NCBI GenBank assembly: GCA_022865555.1
Contig: JALHTD010000440.1
Coordinates: 1-21,914, forward strand
DNA length: 21,914 nucleotides
DNA from: Thermoanaerobaculaceae bacterium
GTDB lineage: Bacteria > Acidobacteriota > Thermoanaerobaculia > Thermoanaerobaculales > Thermoanaerobaculaceae
Direction: 5' to 3'
Within the stretch, counting starts at the first letter, position 1. Every line of letters begins with the position of its first letter. The notes under the pieces were generated by a model. It was not told the origin of the DNA, made no database searches, and saw nothing but the letters and a program-made list of their open reading frames with translations. The translations under genes and the position numbers were made by a program. This document shows positions 1 to 7,398 of this stretch, one piece after another.

Positions 1-621
1 GAGCTCCGCGCCCTCCAGGACTGGCTGCACGGCTTCCAGCTCTCCCTCGACGCCGCCGCGGCGGAGCAGGGCCAGCTCCTCCTCCGGGGCCGGGTACCCG
101 AGCGAGATGCGCATAAGGAAACGGTCGAGCTGCGACTCCGGGAGCGGGTAGGTGCCGAGGTACTCTACCGGGTTCTGGGTAGCCACCACCAGGAACGGCT
201 CCCGCAGGCGGTAGCGCGTCTTCTCGACCGTCACGGTGCGCTCGTTCATCGCCTCCAGGAGCGCGGCCTGGGTTTTCGGGGTCGCCCGGTTGATCTCGTC
301 GGCGAGGAGAACGTTGGTGAAGACCGGCCCGGGAAGGAACTCGAACTCTCCGCGCTCGGCCCGCCAGAGCGACACGCCGATCACGTCGGAGGGCAGCGTG
401 TCCGAGGTGAACTGAATCCGCGAGAAGACGAGGTTCAGCGACCGCGAGAGCGCCTGCGCCAGTGTTGTCTTCCCAACGCCAGGGATGTCCTCGATCAGCA
501 CGTGGCCGCGTGCCAGCAGCGCCGCGATGATCCAGTTGATCGCCTCGTCTTTCCCGCGGATCACCCGTGCCACGGAGCGCTTGAGGCCATCGAGCCGGTT
601 GACCACGTCCACGATCTGCAC
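1..621 (-). CDS. MoxR-family AAA+ ATPase (C-terminus beyond window)
   Basis: Partial gene; 207 residues are visible and the 3' end lies outside the window. Seen: Walker A GVGKTT near residue 49, a Walker B/DEINRA segment (LLADEINRATPKTQAALLEAM region) and the MoxR signature ATQNPVEYLGTYPLPESQLD followed by DRF. These place it in the MoxR AAA+ family. Family knowledge: MoxR ATPases act as chaperones for metal-cofactor insertion or complex assembly and usually sit beside DUF58 and VWA-domain genes; such partners would lie to the left of base 1. Start: GTG at 619-621, with a strong Shine-Dalgarno GGGAGGGG (628-635) six bases upstream and no ATG/GTG just before it in frame. It follows the receiver-like gene by 74 bp and is probably the distal gene of the same operon. 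What it matures is unknown. Confidence 0.9.
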   Translation of the reverse strand, partial: MQIVDVVNRLDGLKRSVARVIRGKDEAINWIIAALLARGHVLIEDIPGVGKTTLAQALSRSLNLVFSRIQFTSDTLPSDVIGVSLWRAERGEFEFLPGPVFTNVLLADEINRATPKTQAALLEAMNERTVTVEKTRYRLREPFLVVATQNPVEYLGTYPLPESQLDRFLMRISLGYPAPEEELALLRRGGVEGELEAVQPVLEGAEL

Positions 622-695
622 GACCGACCCCTCCCAGAAGTGTCTACGGGCCAGAGCCGACTCCGTAACGCTTGGGCCCTTTCCCGACCGCGAGC

Positions 696-1109
696 TCAGC
701 CACCGAGCTTTGCCGCCGCCAGCGGATCGAGCGGCGCCACCAGGGTCCGCTTGCCCGCCACCGCCGCACCAACCAGCTCACCGAGGCGAGCCGTATCAAC
801 CGTCGAAACGACCAGATCCACACCCAGCAGGAAGGCCCGCATGCCGTCTCCCGTGGTGAAGCCCGGGCCGACGAGCACCACGACGCAGCCGCGCCGCACC
901 GCGGGCGGCATGCCCGCGAGCGCCGCCGGGACTCCCTCGCCGGGCTCGCCGGAGGACCCAAGCACGACAGCGACGGCGCCAACCTCGACCCGGGGGCGCA
1001 CCTCGGCTACCGAGGGCGACGCGACCGCTTCGAAGCCGGCGGCCGCCAGGGCCCCGAGCACGACCTCCACCTGGAGGCGCCCGTCGGAAACCACGACCGC
1101 GCGCTTCAC
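696..1109 (-). CDS. small receiver-like protein, probably non-phosphorylatable
   Basis: A 137-residue protein whose GTG start overlaps the stop of the PilT-like gene (GTGA, 1106-1109), so it is translationally coupled to it. No signal peptide or membrane segment is obvious. The pattern of alternating hydrophobic strands and Ala-rich helices, and the segment with T-x-x-D-x-x-R-A-F-L-L-G-V-D-L-V (residues about 90-105), recall the second half of a CheY-type receiver. The expected acceptor Asp after strand 3 is replaced by a VLGSSGEPGEG stretch, and only one acidic residue is present near the N-terminus (SD, residues 8-9). If it is a receiver it is a pseudo-receiver. This is inference; it could be an unrelated alpha/beta protein. 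Its position suggests a regulatory or assembly role with the neighbouring ATPases. Confidence 0.6.
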   Translation of the reverse strand: MKRAVVVSDGRLQVEVVLGALAAAGFEAVASPSVAEVRPRVEVGAVAVVLGSSGEPGEGVPAALAGMPPAVRRGCVVVLVGPGFTTGDGMRAFLLGVDLVVSTVDTARLGELVGAAVAGKRTLVAPLDPLAAAKLGG

Positions 1110-2212
1110 GACCCACCCCCGCGCAGGTCCAGGAGCCGCAGCTCGAGCTGGCGCGGCAGCACCGCATTGGCCACGGCCGCATCCACGTCGATCTCCCCCG
1201 AACGTACGCGGCGCTCAAGCTCGCGGTCGAAGCCGACCTGGCCGTCCTGTTCGCCGTCGCGGAGCAGGTCGGCGAGGGCCATGGAGTCGAGCGGGCCCTC
1301 CGCCAGGTGCAGTGCGGTGGCCCGGGTCGAGCGCCAGAGCTCCACGACCGGACGGCGCCCGTCACGGTGCGGGATGAGCTGCTGGGCGAAAACCCAGCGC
1401 AGCACCCGGGCCAGCCGCGACCGAACCTCCTGGCGCTCCTCGGCCGGAAAGAGCGAGAGCAGCCGGGCCAACGACGACGCGGTGTCGAAGCCGCGCAGCG
1501 AGGTCAACACGAGGTGGCCGGTCTCGGCGGTCTCGAGGAGCAGGTTCGCCTGCTCGGCATCGCGCGGCTCGCTCACCAGCAGCACCTGGGCGCCCTGCCG
1601 TAGCGCGCTCGTGAGGCCCTGCAGAAGCGTCGGCGTGTCGATCCCCACCTCGCGCTGGTTGATCGTCGCCCTGCCGTGCCTGTGGAGGAACTCGATTGGG
1701 TCCTCGACGGTGACCACATGGCAGGCGCGCGTGGCGTTGATCTCCGCGAGCATCGCGGCCAGGGAGGTTGTGCGCCCCGAGTCGGCAGGCCCGCTCACCA
1801 CCACGATGCCGTTGCGCTCGCGGCACGCTTCCCGCATCGCCTCCGGCAGCCGGAGCTCGGCGAGGGATGGCACGCTCTCCGGGATTCGTCGCAGCGACAC
1901 CGCGAATGTGCCTCGCTGCGAGAACACGGCGACGCGGAACCGGTTCACGCCGGGAACCGAGTAGGCGAAATGTGCCGCTCCCTCCGAGCGCACCCGCGCT
2001 GCCGCCGCCGGCGAGGCCTGCGCCAGCAGGTGAGCCACTACTGCTTCGGTCTGGAACGGCGTCAGGCGCTCGAGGCCTGGGAGCTGCAGCCGCACGAGCG
2101 ATCCGTCCACCTGCACCTGCGGTGGGACCCCGACCGCGAGGAGCACGTCGCCCGCGCGCGGAGCCTCCGAGAGAATGACGCCGAGAAACTTCGGCAGGTC
2201 AAAGTTGAGCAC
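1106..2212 (-). CDS. PilT/PilU-like type IV pilus ATPase with degenerate catalytic motifs
   Basis: 368 residues, the usual length for PilT retraction ATPases. An N-terminal PAS-like domain (1-100) is followed by a RecA-like domain. Seen: Walker A region GPADSGRTT (141-149), Asp box TVEDPIEF (168-175), QREVG (186-190), Walker B region VLLVSEPRD (210-218) and His-box region ETAETGHLVLTSLRG (227-241). In PilT the Walker A ends GKT and the His box reads GTLHT. Here the Walker A Lys is Arg, and the His-box His-Thr is Arg-Gly. The Asp box and the Walker B Glu are retained. Inference: weak or absent ATPase activity, perhaps a regulatory subunit of a hetero-oligomer. Start: GTG at 2210-2212, preceded by TATACT six bases upstream and no spaced Shine-Dalgarno, which suggests a leaderless start inside the operon. 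Overlaps the receiver-like gene by GTGA. Confidence 0.88.
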   Translation of the reverse strand: MLNFDLPKFLGVILSEAPRAGDVLLAVGVPPQVQVDGSLVRLQLPGLERLTPFQTEAVVAHLLAQASPAAAARVRSEGAAHFAYSVPGVNRFRVAVFSQRGTFAVSLRRIPESVPSLAELRLPEAMREACRERNGIVVVSGPADSGRTTSLAAMLAEINATRACHVVTVEDPIEFLHRHGRATINQREVGIDTPTLLQGLTSALRQGAQVLLVSEPRDAEQANLLLETAETGHLVLTSLRGFDTASSLARLLSLFPAEERQEVRSRLARVLRWVFAQQLIPHRDGRRPVVELWRSTRATALHLAEGPLDSMALADLLRDGEQDGQVGFDRELERRVRSGEIDVDAAVANAVLPRQLELRLLDLRGGGS

Positions 2213-2218
2213 CCCTCA

Positions 2219-2224
2219 AGTATA
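2219..2224 (-). promoter_or_regulatory. candidate -10 element for a leaderless PilT-like mRNA
   Basis: TATACT (5 of 6 matches to TATAAT) ends six bases before the GTG of the PilT-like gene, so transcription would begin at or next to the start codon. No good -35 was seen. It lies in the 45-bp gap after rsmD. The same spacing recurs at other gene starts in this window, which raises confidence. Confidence 0.4.
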
Positions 2225-2257
2225 GCCGCGGCAAGCTGGTTTCTCTGCCCGGATCGA

Positions 2258-2806
2258 CTACTGCTCGGCGACGCGGAGGAGGAACGCGCCGCGCAGCTCG
2301 CGCACGATCGAGAGGCCCGGCAGCGCGACCTCGCTCTTCGGGGGAGCCTCGAGCACCACCTCGGCGCCCGGCGACAGGATGCCCAGCTTCAGCGCGAGCG
2401 ACAGCGCGGCCGGACCTTCTTCCCACGAGGCGAACGGCGGGTCGCACCAGGCGAAGGCGCAGGCGACCCTTTGCTCGGCGAGCGCCGGAAGCGCGCACCG
2501 TGCCTCCCGGGCGACCAGCTCCCATCGCTCCTGCGGCACCGCGAGGGCCGCGAAGTTGCGACGGATCAGCGCGACCGCCGCCGGTGCCCGCTCCACGAGC
2601 ACGGCCCTCGCAGCCCCACGTGAGAGCGCCTCCAGCGAGTTGACCCCGGTGCCCGCGAAGAGGTCCAGGAAAACCGCGCCCGGCAGGCGCGGGCCGAGCA
2701 ACGCGAACGCCTGCTCGCGCAGCGCATCCGGAGTGGGTCGAAGCGGGCCACCACTTCCCGGTCCCGCGACACGGCGCGACGCCCAGTTCCCGCCGGTGAT
2801 CCTCAC
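2258..2806 (-). CDS. rsmD: 16S rRNA (guanine966-N2)-methyltransferase
   Basis: 182 residues, the normal length for RsmD. Family role: SAM-dependent methylation of G966 in 16S rRNA during 30S assembly, in the cytoplasm. Seen: MRITGG start, RPTPDALREQAF (23-34, the conserved RPT-D-x-x-RE-x-x-F element), the SAM-binding loop DLFAGTG (48-54), LEALSRGA (58-65) with the acidic VER after strand 2, and the catalytic DPPF (122-125) typical of N2-guanine and N6-adenine methylases. The start is GTG at 2804-2806, overlapping the stop of the upstream gene (GTGA, 2803-2806). The run of acid, glycine and NPPY-type motifs leaves little doubt about the family. In many genomes rsmD is followed by coaD; that is not the case here. 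Confidence 0.93.
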   Translation of the reverse strand: MRITGGNWASRRVAGPGSGGPLRPTPDALREQAFALLGPRLPGAVFLDLFAGTGVNSLEALSRGAARAVLVERAPAAVALIRRNFAALAVPQERWELVAREARCALPALAEQRVACAFAWCDPPFASWEEGPAALSLALKLGILSPGAEVVLEAPPKSEVALPGLSIVRELRGAFLLRVAEQ

Positions 2807-3324
2807 TTCTTGATCCGGCGCACCGCGATGCGGCGCAGCTCTTCGTCACTGACGAAGATCGAGGTCGGGCTAGTGCCGATCTGGACACGCACGAGGAAGC
2901 CGCTGCCGTTGGGCAGCACCTCGATGACCTGCCCGGTGCGCCCGTCCTCCAGCTCGAGCCACTGTCCAACGGCGGGCTGCCAGCCGCGCAGGTCCTCGCG
3001 GATGCCCCCGGGACTGGTCATCCGCAACTCCAGCCCGTCGAGGCTCTGCCCGATGCGGGCAGCACCCGTGGCCGGCACGCCCGTGAGGGGGAAACGCACG
3101 ACGAGGGGCTCCCGGCCGGGAGGCGTGAGCCTGAGCTCGACCTCGGTGAGCGGCTGGCGCAAGACTCGCTTGTCCTCGCCCGGCTTCTCGCGTACGACCA
3201 CGGCGACGCCGTTGCGAAAAACCGAGGTTCTGCGTACCTCCCCGGCCACGGTAACGACCCGCTCCACGATGTAGCTCGGTTCGGTGGCCGTAGCCGCCGC
3301 GACGTGGACGGCCGCCGCGATCAC
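2803..3324 (-). CDS. conserved-looking protein of unknown function, possibly exported
   Basis: 173 residues; not recognised. The start is GTG (3322-3324), overlapping the tRNA nucleotidyltransferase stop as GTGA. Its own stop overlaps the rsmD start as GTGA, so it is tightly coupled on both sides and probably a real gene. The first 14 residues are small and hydrophobic (MIAAAVHVAAATAT), resembling a short signal peptide but without a basic n-region, so export is uncertain. The rest is rich in beta-strand-like alternation with several basic patches. The last 60 residues (GQWLELEDGRTGQVIEVLPN, then GSGFLVRVQIG) look like a small beta-barrel, ending in EELRRIAVRRIKK. No catalytic motif or cysteine pair was seen. 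A nucleic-acid or ribosome-related role would fit the neighbours, but that is guesswork. Confidence 0.72.
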   Translation of the reverse strand: MIAAAVHVAAATATEPSYIVERVVTVAGEVRRTSVFRNGVAVVVREKPGEDKRVLRQPLTEVELRLTPPGREPLVVRFPLTGVPATGAARIGQSLDGLELRMTSPGGIREDLRGWQPAVGQWLELEDGRTGQVIEVLPNGSGFLVRVQIGTSPTSIFVSDEELRRIAVRRIKK

Positions 3325-5942
3325 GCCTCACCCCCGAGCTCGCGCGCGACGGCCAGCGCGTACTCCAGAGCCTGCCCCCTCTCGACCTTGCCGTCCAGCA
3401 CCGCCGCGCGGGCCTGGCGCACGGCGCCCCCGATCGCCGGACCCGGCTTGACCCCGGCCGCGCGCAGCTGTGCACCGCTGACTGGAGCGGGCGCCCGCAT
3501 CCACACCGTGAGCGCCTGCCGCAGGGTGCGGCGCTCCTGACTGCCGGAGGCTGCCATCGTGACCGTCACGAGCGCCTGTTCGCTGCGTTCGACCGCTGCC
3601 ACGACGTCACTGGGCGACACGTTCTTCTGGCACAGGACTGCGAGGAGTTGCTCCATGCGGCCGCGCGCCCCGGCGACCGTGGAGGCCATCCGCCCGGAGA
3701 GGGCCAGACGCTGCGCCAGGCTCCGCCCACCCCCCTCGCCGGCGCGGGTCGCGAGGGCGACGATGAACGCGAAGCAGCGCGGCCCCGTGTACACCTCCTC
3801 CAGCACCGACCACGCCAGCACCGACTCGACCTCATGCAGGAAGCGGCGCAGCGCAACGCTCCACACGACACCCGGGAACACCGCCGGGAAGACGCCCAGG
3901 TGCTCGAGTTCGGCCAGCGCCTCGACCGGGTGTCCCTCGTCGACAAGCTCGGCCAGCTCGTCCCGCAGCCTTTCCCCTGACAGGCGCGAGAACACCTCCT
4001 CCTGCACCGCAACCCGTATGAGCTGCCGGGTCTCGGCAGCAATCTCGAAATCGAGCCTGGTGGCGAAGCGCACGGCGCGGATCGCACGGGTCGGGTCGTC
4101 CAGGAACGAGAGGGAGTGCAGCACGCGGATCTGTCGGCGCTCGAGGTCACGCTGGCCCCCGAAGAAGTCGAGCAGGTCGCCGAACCGTCCGGGGGTCAGG
4201 GTGATCGCCATCGCGTTGATCGTGAAATCGCGCCGGTAGAGGTCCTGGCGCATCGCGGAGGTCTCGACCTCGGGCAGCGCCGCGGGCGAACGGTAGAACT
4301 CGGTGCGCGCGGTTGCCACGTCGAGCCGCACGTCGCCGCCGAGGTGCACCACCGCGGTCATGAAAGCCTCGTGCGGGTGCGAGCGCCCTCCGAAGCGGGC
4401 GACCAGCCGCTCGGCGAGCTCGACCCCGTTGCCCTCGACCACCACGTCCACGTCCTCGACGGAGCGGCCCAGCAGCACGTCCCGCACCGCACCGCCCACC
4501 AGGTAGGCTCGCCCCCCCGCGGCGTGGGCGAGCTCGCCGGCTGCGGCCAGGACCTCGAGGAGCTGGGGCGGCAGAGCGCGCCGGAGGCTCCGCCCGACGT
4601 CGTGCACCACCAGCCGCGCCCCGGCCACCCTGCGGTCCACCCTGGCGCCCTCGGCCAGCTGACGGTCGTAGAGAAGGCGGAGGAGGTCCATCCGCGTGAT
4701 GATCCCCCACCCGCTGGCCAGCGACACGAGCACGAAACGCTCGTGCCCTTCCATGAACAGGCGCTGCACCTCTTCAACGGGCGCGTCCGCCCGCACCTCC
4801 GGCACGCCCGGCCGCATCACGGTGGTCACGGGCCTGTCCCCGAGCCCGCCGGCCAGTGCGGCGTCCAGGATCTGGCGGGTCACGACACCGGTCAGCTTGC
4901 CTCCCTCATCCACCGGCATCGCGTTGATGCGCAGACGGACCAGGCGCTCCTTGGCCTCCATCACGGTGACGTCGTGGGGGCACGTGTGCAGGTGCGGCGT
5001 GGCGATGCTCGCCGCGGTCCAGTGTGCCCCGACCATGGCCGAGATCTCGCCCAGCAGTTGTTCCGCGACCTCCACCGCGCTCCTCCCGCGCAGGCGGGCG
5101 GCAGCGGCCGTGGCGTGCCCGCCGCCGCCGAGGGGAGCGAGCAGCTTGCCCGCGTCCACGCCGGGAAAGGTTGAGCGCGCGATCACTATCAGTTGCGGAG
5201 GGACCTCGAGGAGCGCCACAACAACCGGGAGGTCGAAGATCTCCGCGTAGCGGTGGATGACGTAGGCCGCCTCCTCCACCTGCTCGCTTGGGCGGGCGAT
5301 GGTCATAACCACCCGCACCCCGCCCACCTGGTGCTCCACCGCACCCTCGACGAACTGGTTCAGGAGCTCGAGTTGCTCGGGCTCCAGCGGGCGAAGCACG
5401 TACCGGCGCACCCACTCGAGGCGCGCCCCTGCCTGCAGCAGCCACCCAGCCGCTGCGACGTCGGTGGGTGTGGTGTCGAGGTACGTCAGCCCGCCGGTGT
5501 CCTCGTAGATCCCCAGAAGCATCAGCGTCGCGGTGACCGGATCGGGCACGATCTCGCGACGCTGGAGCTCCCCTACCATCACCGTGCAGGTCGCGGCGAC
5601 CGGCGCCGTCACCAGCTCGCCCGCCGCGATGGTGTCGGCGCCCTCCGGATGGTGGTCCACGACCCGCACGGGGCAGCCTGCCTTGGCGATCAGCTCGCCC
5701 ACCTCGCCCAGCCGGCGCCACGAGGAGCAGTCCACGACGGTCGCCTCGGTGATGCGCGCCCGGCGCAACTCGCGCACCCGGACCTCGGGCAGCTCGACGT
5801 GCTCGGCAGCCAGGAAGCGCCGCACCGCGACCTCTTGCGAACCCGGAAAGACGACCCTCGCCCCCGGGGTCAGCAGCAGGGCCCCGGCAGCGGCGCCGAG
5901 CGCGTCGAAGTCCGCCCCCAGGTGGGTCGTGATGATCTTCAC
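3321..5942 (-). CDS. DHH phosphoesterase-CBS-tRNA nucleotidyltransferase (A-adding/PcnB-type) fusion
   Basis: 873 residues with three modules. (a) DHH/DHHA1 phosphoesterase: THLGADFD (6-13), VVDCSS (69-74), DHHP (96-99) and the GGGGH loop (272-276). (b) A tandem CBS pair, about 315-430, likely sensing an adenosine nucleotide. (c) Class II nucleotidyltransferase: LVGGAVRDVLLG (481-492), the metal-binding EDVDVVVEG pair D497/D499, RRDFTINAMA (570-579) and DDPTRAIRAVRFATRL (615-630), then a helical tRNA-binding tail. Family knowledge: in lineages that split CCA addition, DHH-CBS-NT proteins are usually the A-adding enzyme, with a separate CC-adding enzyme elsewhere. Start: GTG at 5940-5942, with TAAACT six bases upstream and no Shine-Dalgarno. 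The stop overlaps the next gene. Whether it adds A or CCA cannot be settled by eye. Confidence 0.94.
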   Translation of the reverse strand: MKIITTHLGADFDALGAAAGALLLTPGARVVFPGSQEVAVRRFLAAEHVELPEVRVRELRRARITEATVVDCSSWRRLGEVGELIAKAGCPVRVVDHHPEGADTIAAGELVTAPVAATCTVMVGELQRREIVPDPVTATLMLLGIYEDTGGLTYLDTTPTDVAAAGWLLQAGARLEWVRRYVLRPLEPEQLELLNQFVEGAVEHQVGGVRVVMTIARPSEQVEEAAYVIHRYAEIFDLPVVVALLEVPPQLIVIARSTFPGVDAGKLLAPLGGGGHATAAAARLRGRSAVEVAEQLLGEISAMVGAHWTAASIATPHLHTCPHDVTVMEAKERLVRLRINAMPVDEGGKLTGVVTRQILDAALAGGLGDRPVTTVMRPGVPEVRADAPVEEVQRLFMEGHERFVLVSLASGWGIITRMDLLRLLYDRQLAEGARVDRRVAGARLVVHDVGRSLRRALPPQLLEVLAAAGELAHAAGGRAYLVGGAVRDVLLGRSVEDVDVVVEGNGVELAERLVARFGGRSHPHEAFMTAVVHLGGDVRLDVATARTEFYRSPAALPEVETSAMRQDLYRRDFTINAMAITLTPGRFGDLLDFFGGQRDLERRQIRVLHSLSFLDDPTRAIRAVRFATRLDFEIAAETRQLIRVAVQEEVFSRLSGERLRDELAELVDEGHPVEALAELEHLGVFPAVFPGVVWSVALRRFLHEVESVLAWSVLEEVYTGPRCFAFIVALATRAGEGGGRSLAQRLALSGRMASTVAGARGRMEQLLAVLCQKNVSPSDVVAAVERSEQALVTVTMAASGSQERRTLRQALTVWMRAPAPVSGAQLRAAGVKPGPAIGGAVRQARAAVLDGKVERGQALEYALAVARELGGEA

Positions 5943-5948
5943 GCGGCC

Positions 5949-5954
5949 AGTTTA
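5949..5954 (-). promoter_or_regulatory. candidate -10 element for a leaderless tRNA nucleotidyltransferase mRNA
   Basis: TAAACT lies six bases before the GTG start. There is no Shine-Dalgarno in the intervening GGCCGC and no convincing -35. It would start the whole 1-5942 operon. Divergent from the cytochrome promoter in a 120-bp gap (5943-6062). Confidence 0.38.
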
Positions 5955-6033
5955 CTGCTCATCCAGCATCCTGGCTGGCAGGTGAGAGGAGTCGTGGGAC
6001 TGCACCCCGGAATTCCTGGCAGCGCGGCACTGC

Positions 6034-6039
6034 TAGAAT
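6034..6039 (+). promoter_or_regulatory. candidate -10 element for the cytochrome gene
   Basis: TAGAAT lies 23 bases before the ATG, leaving room for a short 5' leader that carries the AGGGAGG Shine-Dalgarno. The -35 region is poor. The same hexamer occurs at a comparable place before the radical SAM gene and the YCII gene. Confidence 0.4.
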
Positions 6040-6062
6040 TGCCGGCAGAGCAGGGAGGCCGT

Positions 6063-6458
6063 ATGAAGCGAAAGGAACTGACCCTCGTCGTGCTCCTGTT
6101 CGTCGGCGTGCTGGCCGTGGTCGCACGTGCCGAGGCGCCGCTCTCATATGCCGCCGACGTGGAGCCGATCATCCTCAAGGCGTGCGCCGACTGCCACGGG
6201 GGCGACAGCCCGAAGAAGGGGCTCGACCTCTCCCAGGGCAAGGGGTTCGAGCGCCTCCTCGGCGTGAAGAGCCAGGAGGTTCCGGAGATGGTCCTGGTCA
6301 AGGCCGGGGACCCGGCCGCCTCTTACCTCTGGTTAAAGGTGGCCCATGCCGCGACCCAGGGCAAGGGCATGCCGCGGACGCTGTTCGGCTCCAAGAAGCT
6401 CCCCCAGGCCGAGCTCGAGGCCATCCAGAACTGGATCATCCAGGGCGCCAACCCGTAG
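6063..6458 (+). CDS. small exported c-type cytochrome (Planctomycete-type cytochrome c domain)
   Basis: 131 residues. Signal peptide: MKRKE n-region, hydrophobic core (7-20), probable cleavage after ARA near residue 23. One haem c motif, CADCH (41-45), followed by GG-SPKKGLDL, AGDP-ASYLW (81-90) and a late LPQAELEAIQNWI helix. This arrangement matches the PSCyt1-like domain seen in Planctomycetes, Acidobacteria and Myxobacteria, usually within large multidomain proteins. Here it stands alone. M103 (KGMP) is a possible distal haem ligand. It would work in the periplasm as a single-electron carrier; the redox partner is unknown. The start ATG has AGGGAGG five bases upstream. It stands alone on the plus strand, converging on the squalene-synthase-like gene, with no clear terminator in the 82-bp gap. 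Confidence 0.87.
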   Translation: MKRKELTLVVLLFVGVLAVVARAEAPLSYAADVEPIILKACADCHGGDSPKKGLDLSQGKGFERLLGVKSQEVPEMVLVKAGDPAASYLWLKVAHAATQGKGMPRTLFGSKKLPQAELEAIQNWIIQGANP

Positions 6459-6540
6459 AAGCAGCGGGCTTGAAGGTTCGGAGGACCGCTCAGGGCTCCA
6501 AGCCTGGGCGGCGGGTGGCGGGCACGCCTTCAGGCCTTTC

Positions 6541-7398
6541 TCACACGAAGGGGCGGCCGAGGAGCCCCGCCGCGATTGCCGTGAAGCGCTGCCACAGCGG
6601 GAGCTCGACCCTGGCGTGAAACGCCCCTCGAGGGTCGCGCCTCACCCTGTCCAGGACACGCCGATAGACCCCGCCCATGACGCGCACGGCAGGACGCGCG
6701 TCGGCCTCGAGGAGGGCGGGCAGCGGGTTCGCCTCGCCGAAGTGAGAGCGCGCACGCTCGCACTGAAACGCCATCAGCGCAGCATAGCCCTCGGTGTCCA
6801 CGTTGCCGGCGACGAGCTCGCTCTCGGTCACGCCGAACCGCACCAACTCGTCGAGGGGCAGGTAGATGCGGTCGCGTCGCACGTCCTCACCGACGTCGCG
6901 GCAGACGTTGGTGAGCTGCAGCGCGATCGCCAGCTGCCGCCCGTGATCGCGAGCGCGTGCGTCGAGCATGCCGAAGATCGCGAGAGAGATCTCCGAGATC
7001 GTGACCGCCACCAGCTCGCAGTAGCGTTCGAGCTCGGAGAAGCTGGCGTACCGGCCGCGCTCCAGGTCCATGCGGCACCCGTCCACCAGGCCGAGCAGCG
7101 CGTGCTCGGGGATCGGGTAGCGGGCGAGCACCTCGGCGAGCGCCCGCGTGGCCGGCGTGCCCGGGCTCCCGCGGTAGGTTCGCTCCACCTCCTCGCTCCA
7201 CTCGTCCAGACGGCGGCGGATCTCTTCGCGGCCCGCTCCCGGCTCGGCCTCGTCCACGATGTCGTCGGCGATCCGGCACGCGGCGTACGCCGCGTAGACG
7301 GCGCGCCGCTTCTCCACGGGGAGCAGGCGGAAGCCCAGGGAGAAGTTGGCGCCCCGGCGGTGGGCGAGGCGGCGCACCACGGCCCGGCTGGCGTTCAA
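6541..7398 (-). CDS. squalene/phytoene synthase-family prenyltransferase (HpnD/CrtB-like)
   Basis: 285 residues using TTG at 7396-7398. Family reaction: head-to-head condensation of two prenyl diphosphates (FPP to presqualene/squalene, or GGPP to phytoene). Seen: first aspartate-rich motif DDIVDE (45-50), second motif NVCRDVGEDVRRDRIYLP (164-181), and the typical A-NF-LGFRLLP and KRRAVYAAYA-CR elements near the N-terminus. Start choice: an open frame extends upstream to 7461, but that would overlap the flavoprotein by 67 bp. The TTG has GGAGG about five bases upstream, forms a TTGA overlap with the flavoprotein stop, and gives the N-terminal length usual for the family. Substrate (squalene versus phytoene) is not decidable; the neighbouring reductase-like flavoprotein suggests a membrane isoprenoid pathway. 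Confidence 0.9.
   Translation of the reverse strand: MNASRAVVRRLAHRRGANFSLGFRLLPVEKRRAVYAAYAACRIADDIVDEAEPGAGREEIRRRLDEWSEEVERTYRGSPGTPATRALAEVLARYPIPEHALLGLVDGCRMDLERGRYASFSELERYCELVAVTISEISLAIFGMLDARARDHGRQLAIALQLTNVCRDVGEDVRRDRIYLPLDELVRFGVTESELVAGNVDTEGYAALMAFQCERARSHFGEANPLPALLEADARPAVRVMGGVYRRVLDRVRRDPRGAFHARVELPLWQRFTAIAAGLLGRPFV

Noticed and set aside
1106..2212. Frameshift or pseudogene in the PilT-like gene
   Set aside because: The frame is intact over the normal length; the changes are at single motif residues, so a diverged paralogue is the simpler view.
5193..6062. Long N-terminal extension of the cytochrome frame
   Set aside because: The ATG at 6063 has a Shine-Dalgarno and a signal peptide; the upstream part is antisense to the tRNA nucleotidyltransferase.
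6459..6540. Intrinsic terminator between the cytochrome and prenyltransferase genes
   Set aside because: Only short, imperfect arms and no T-run on either strand.
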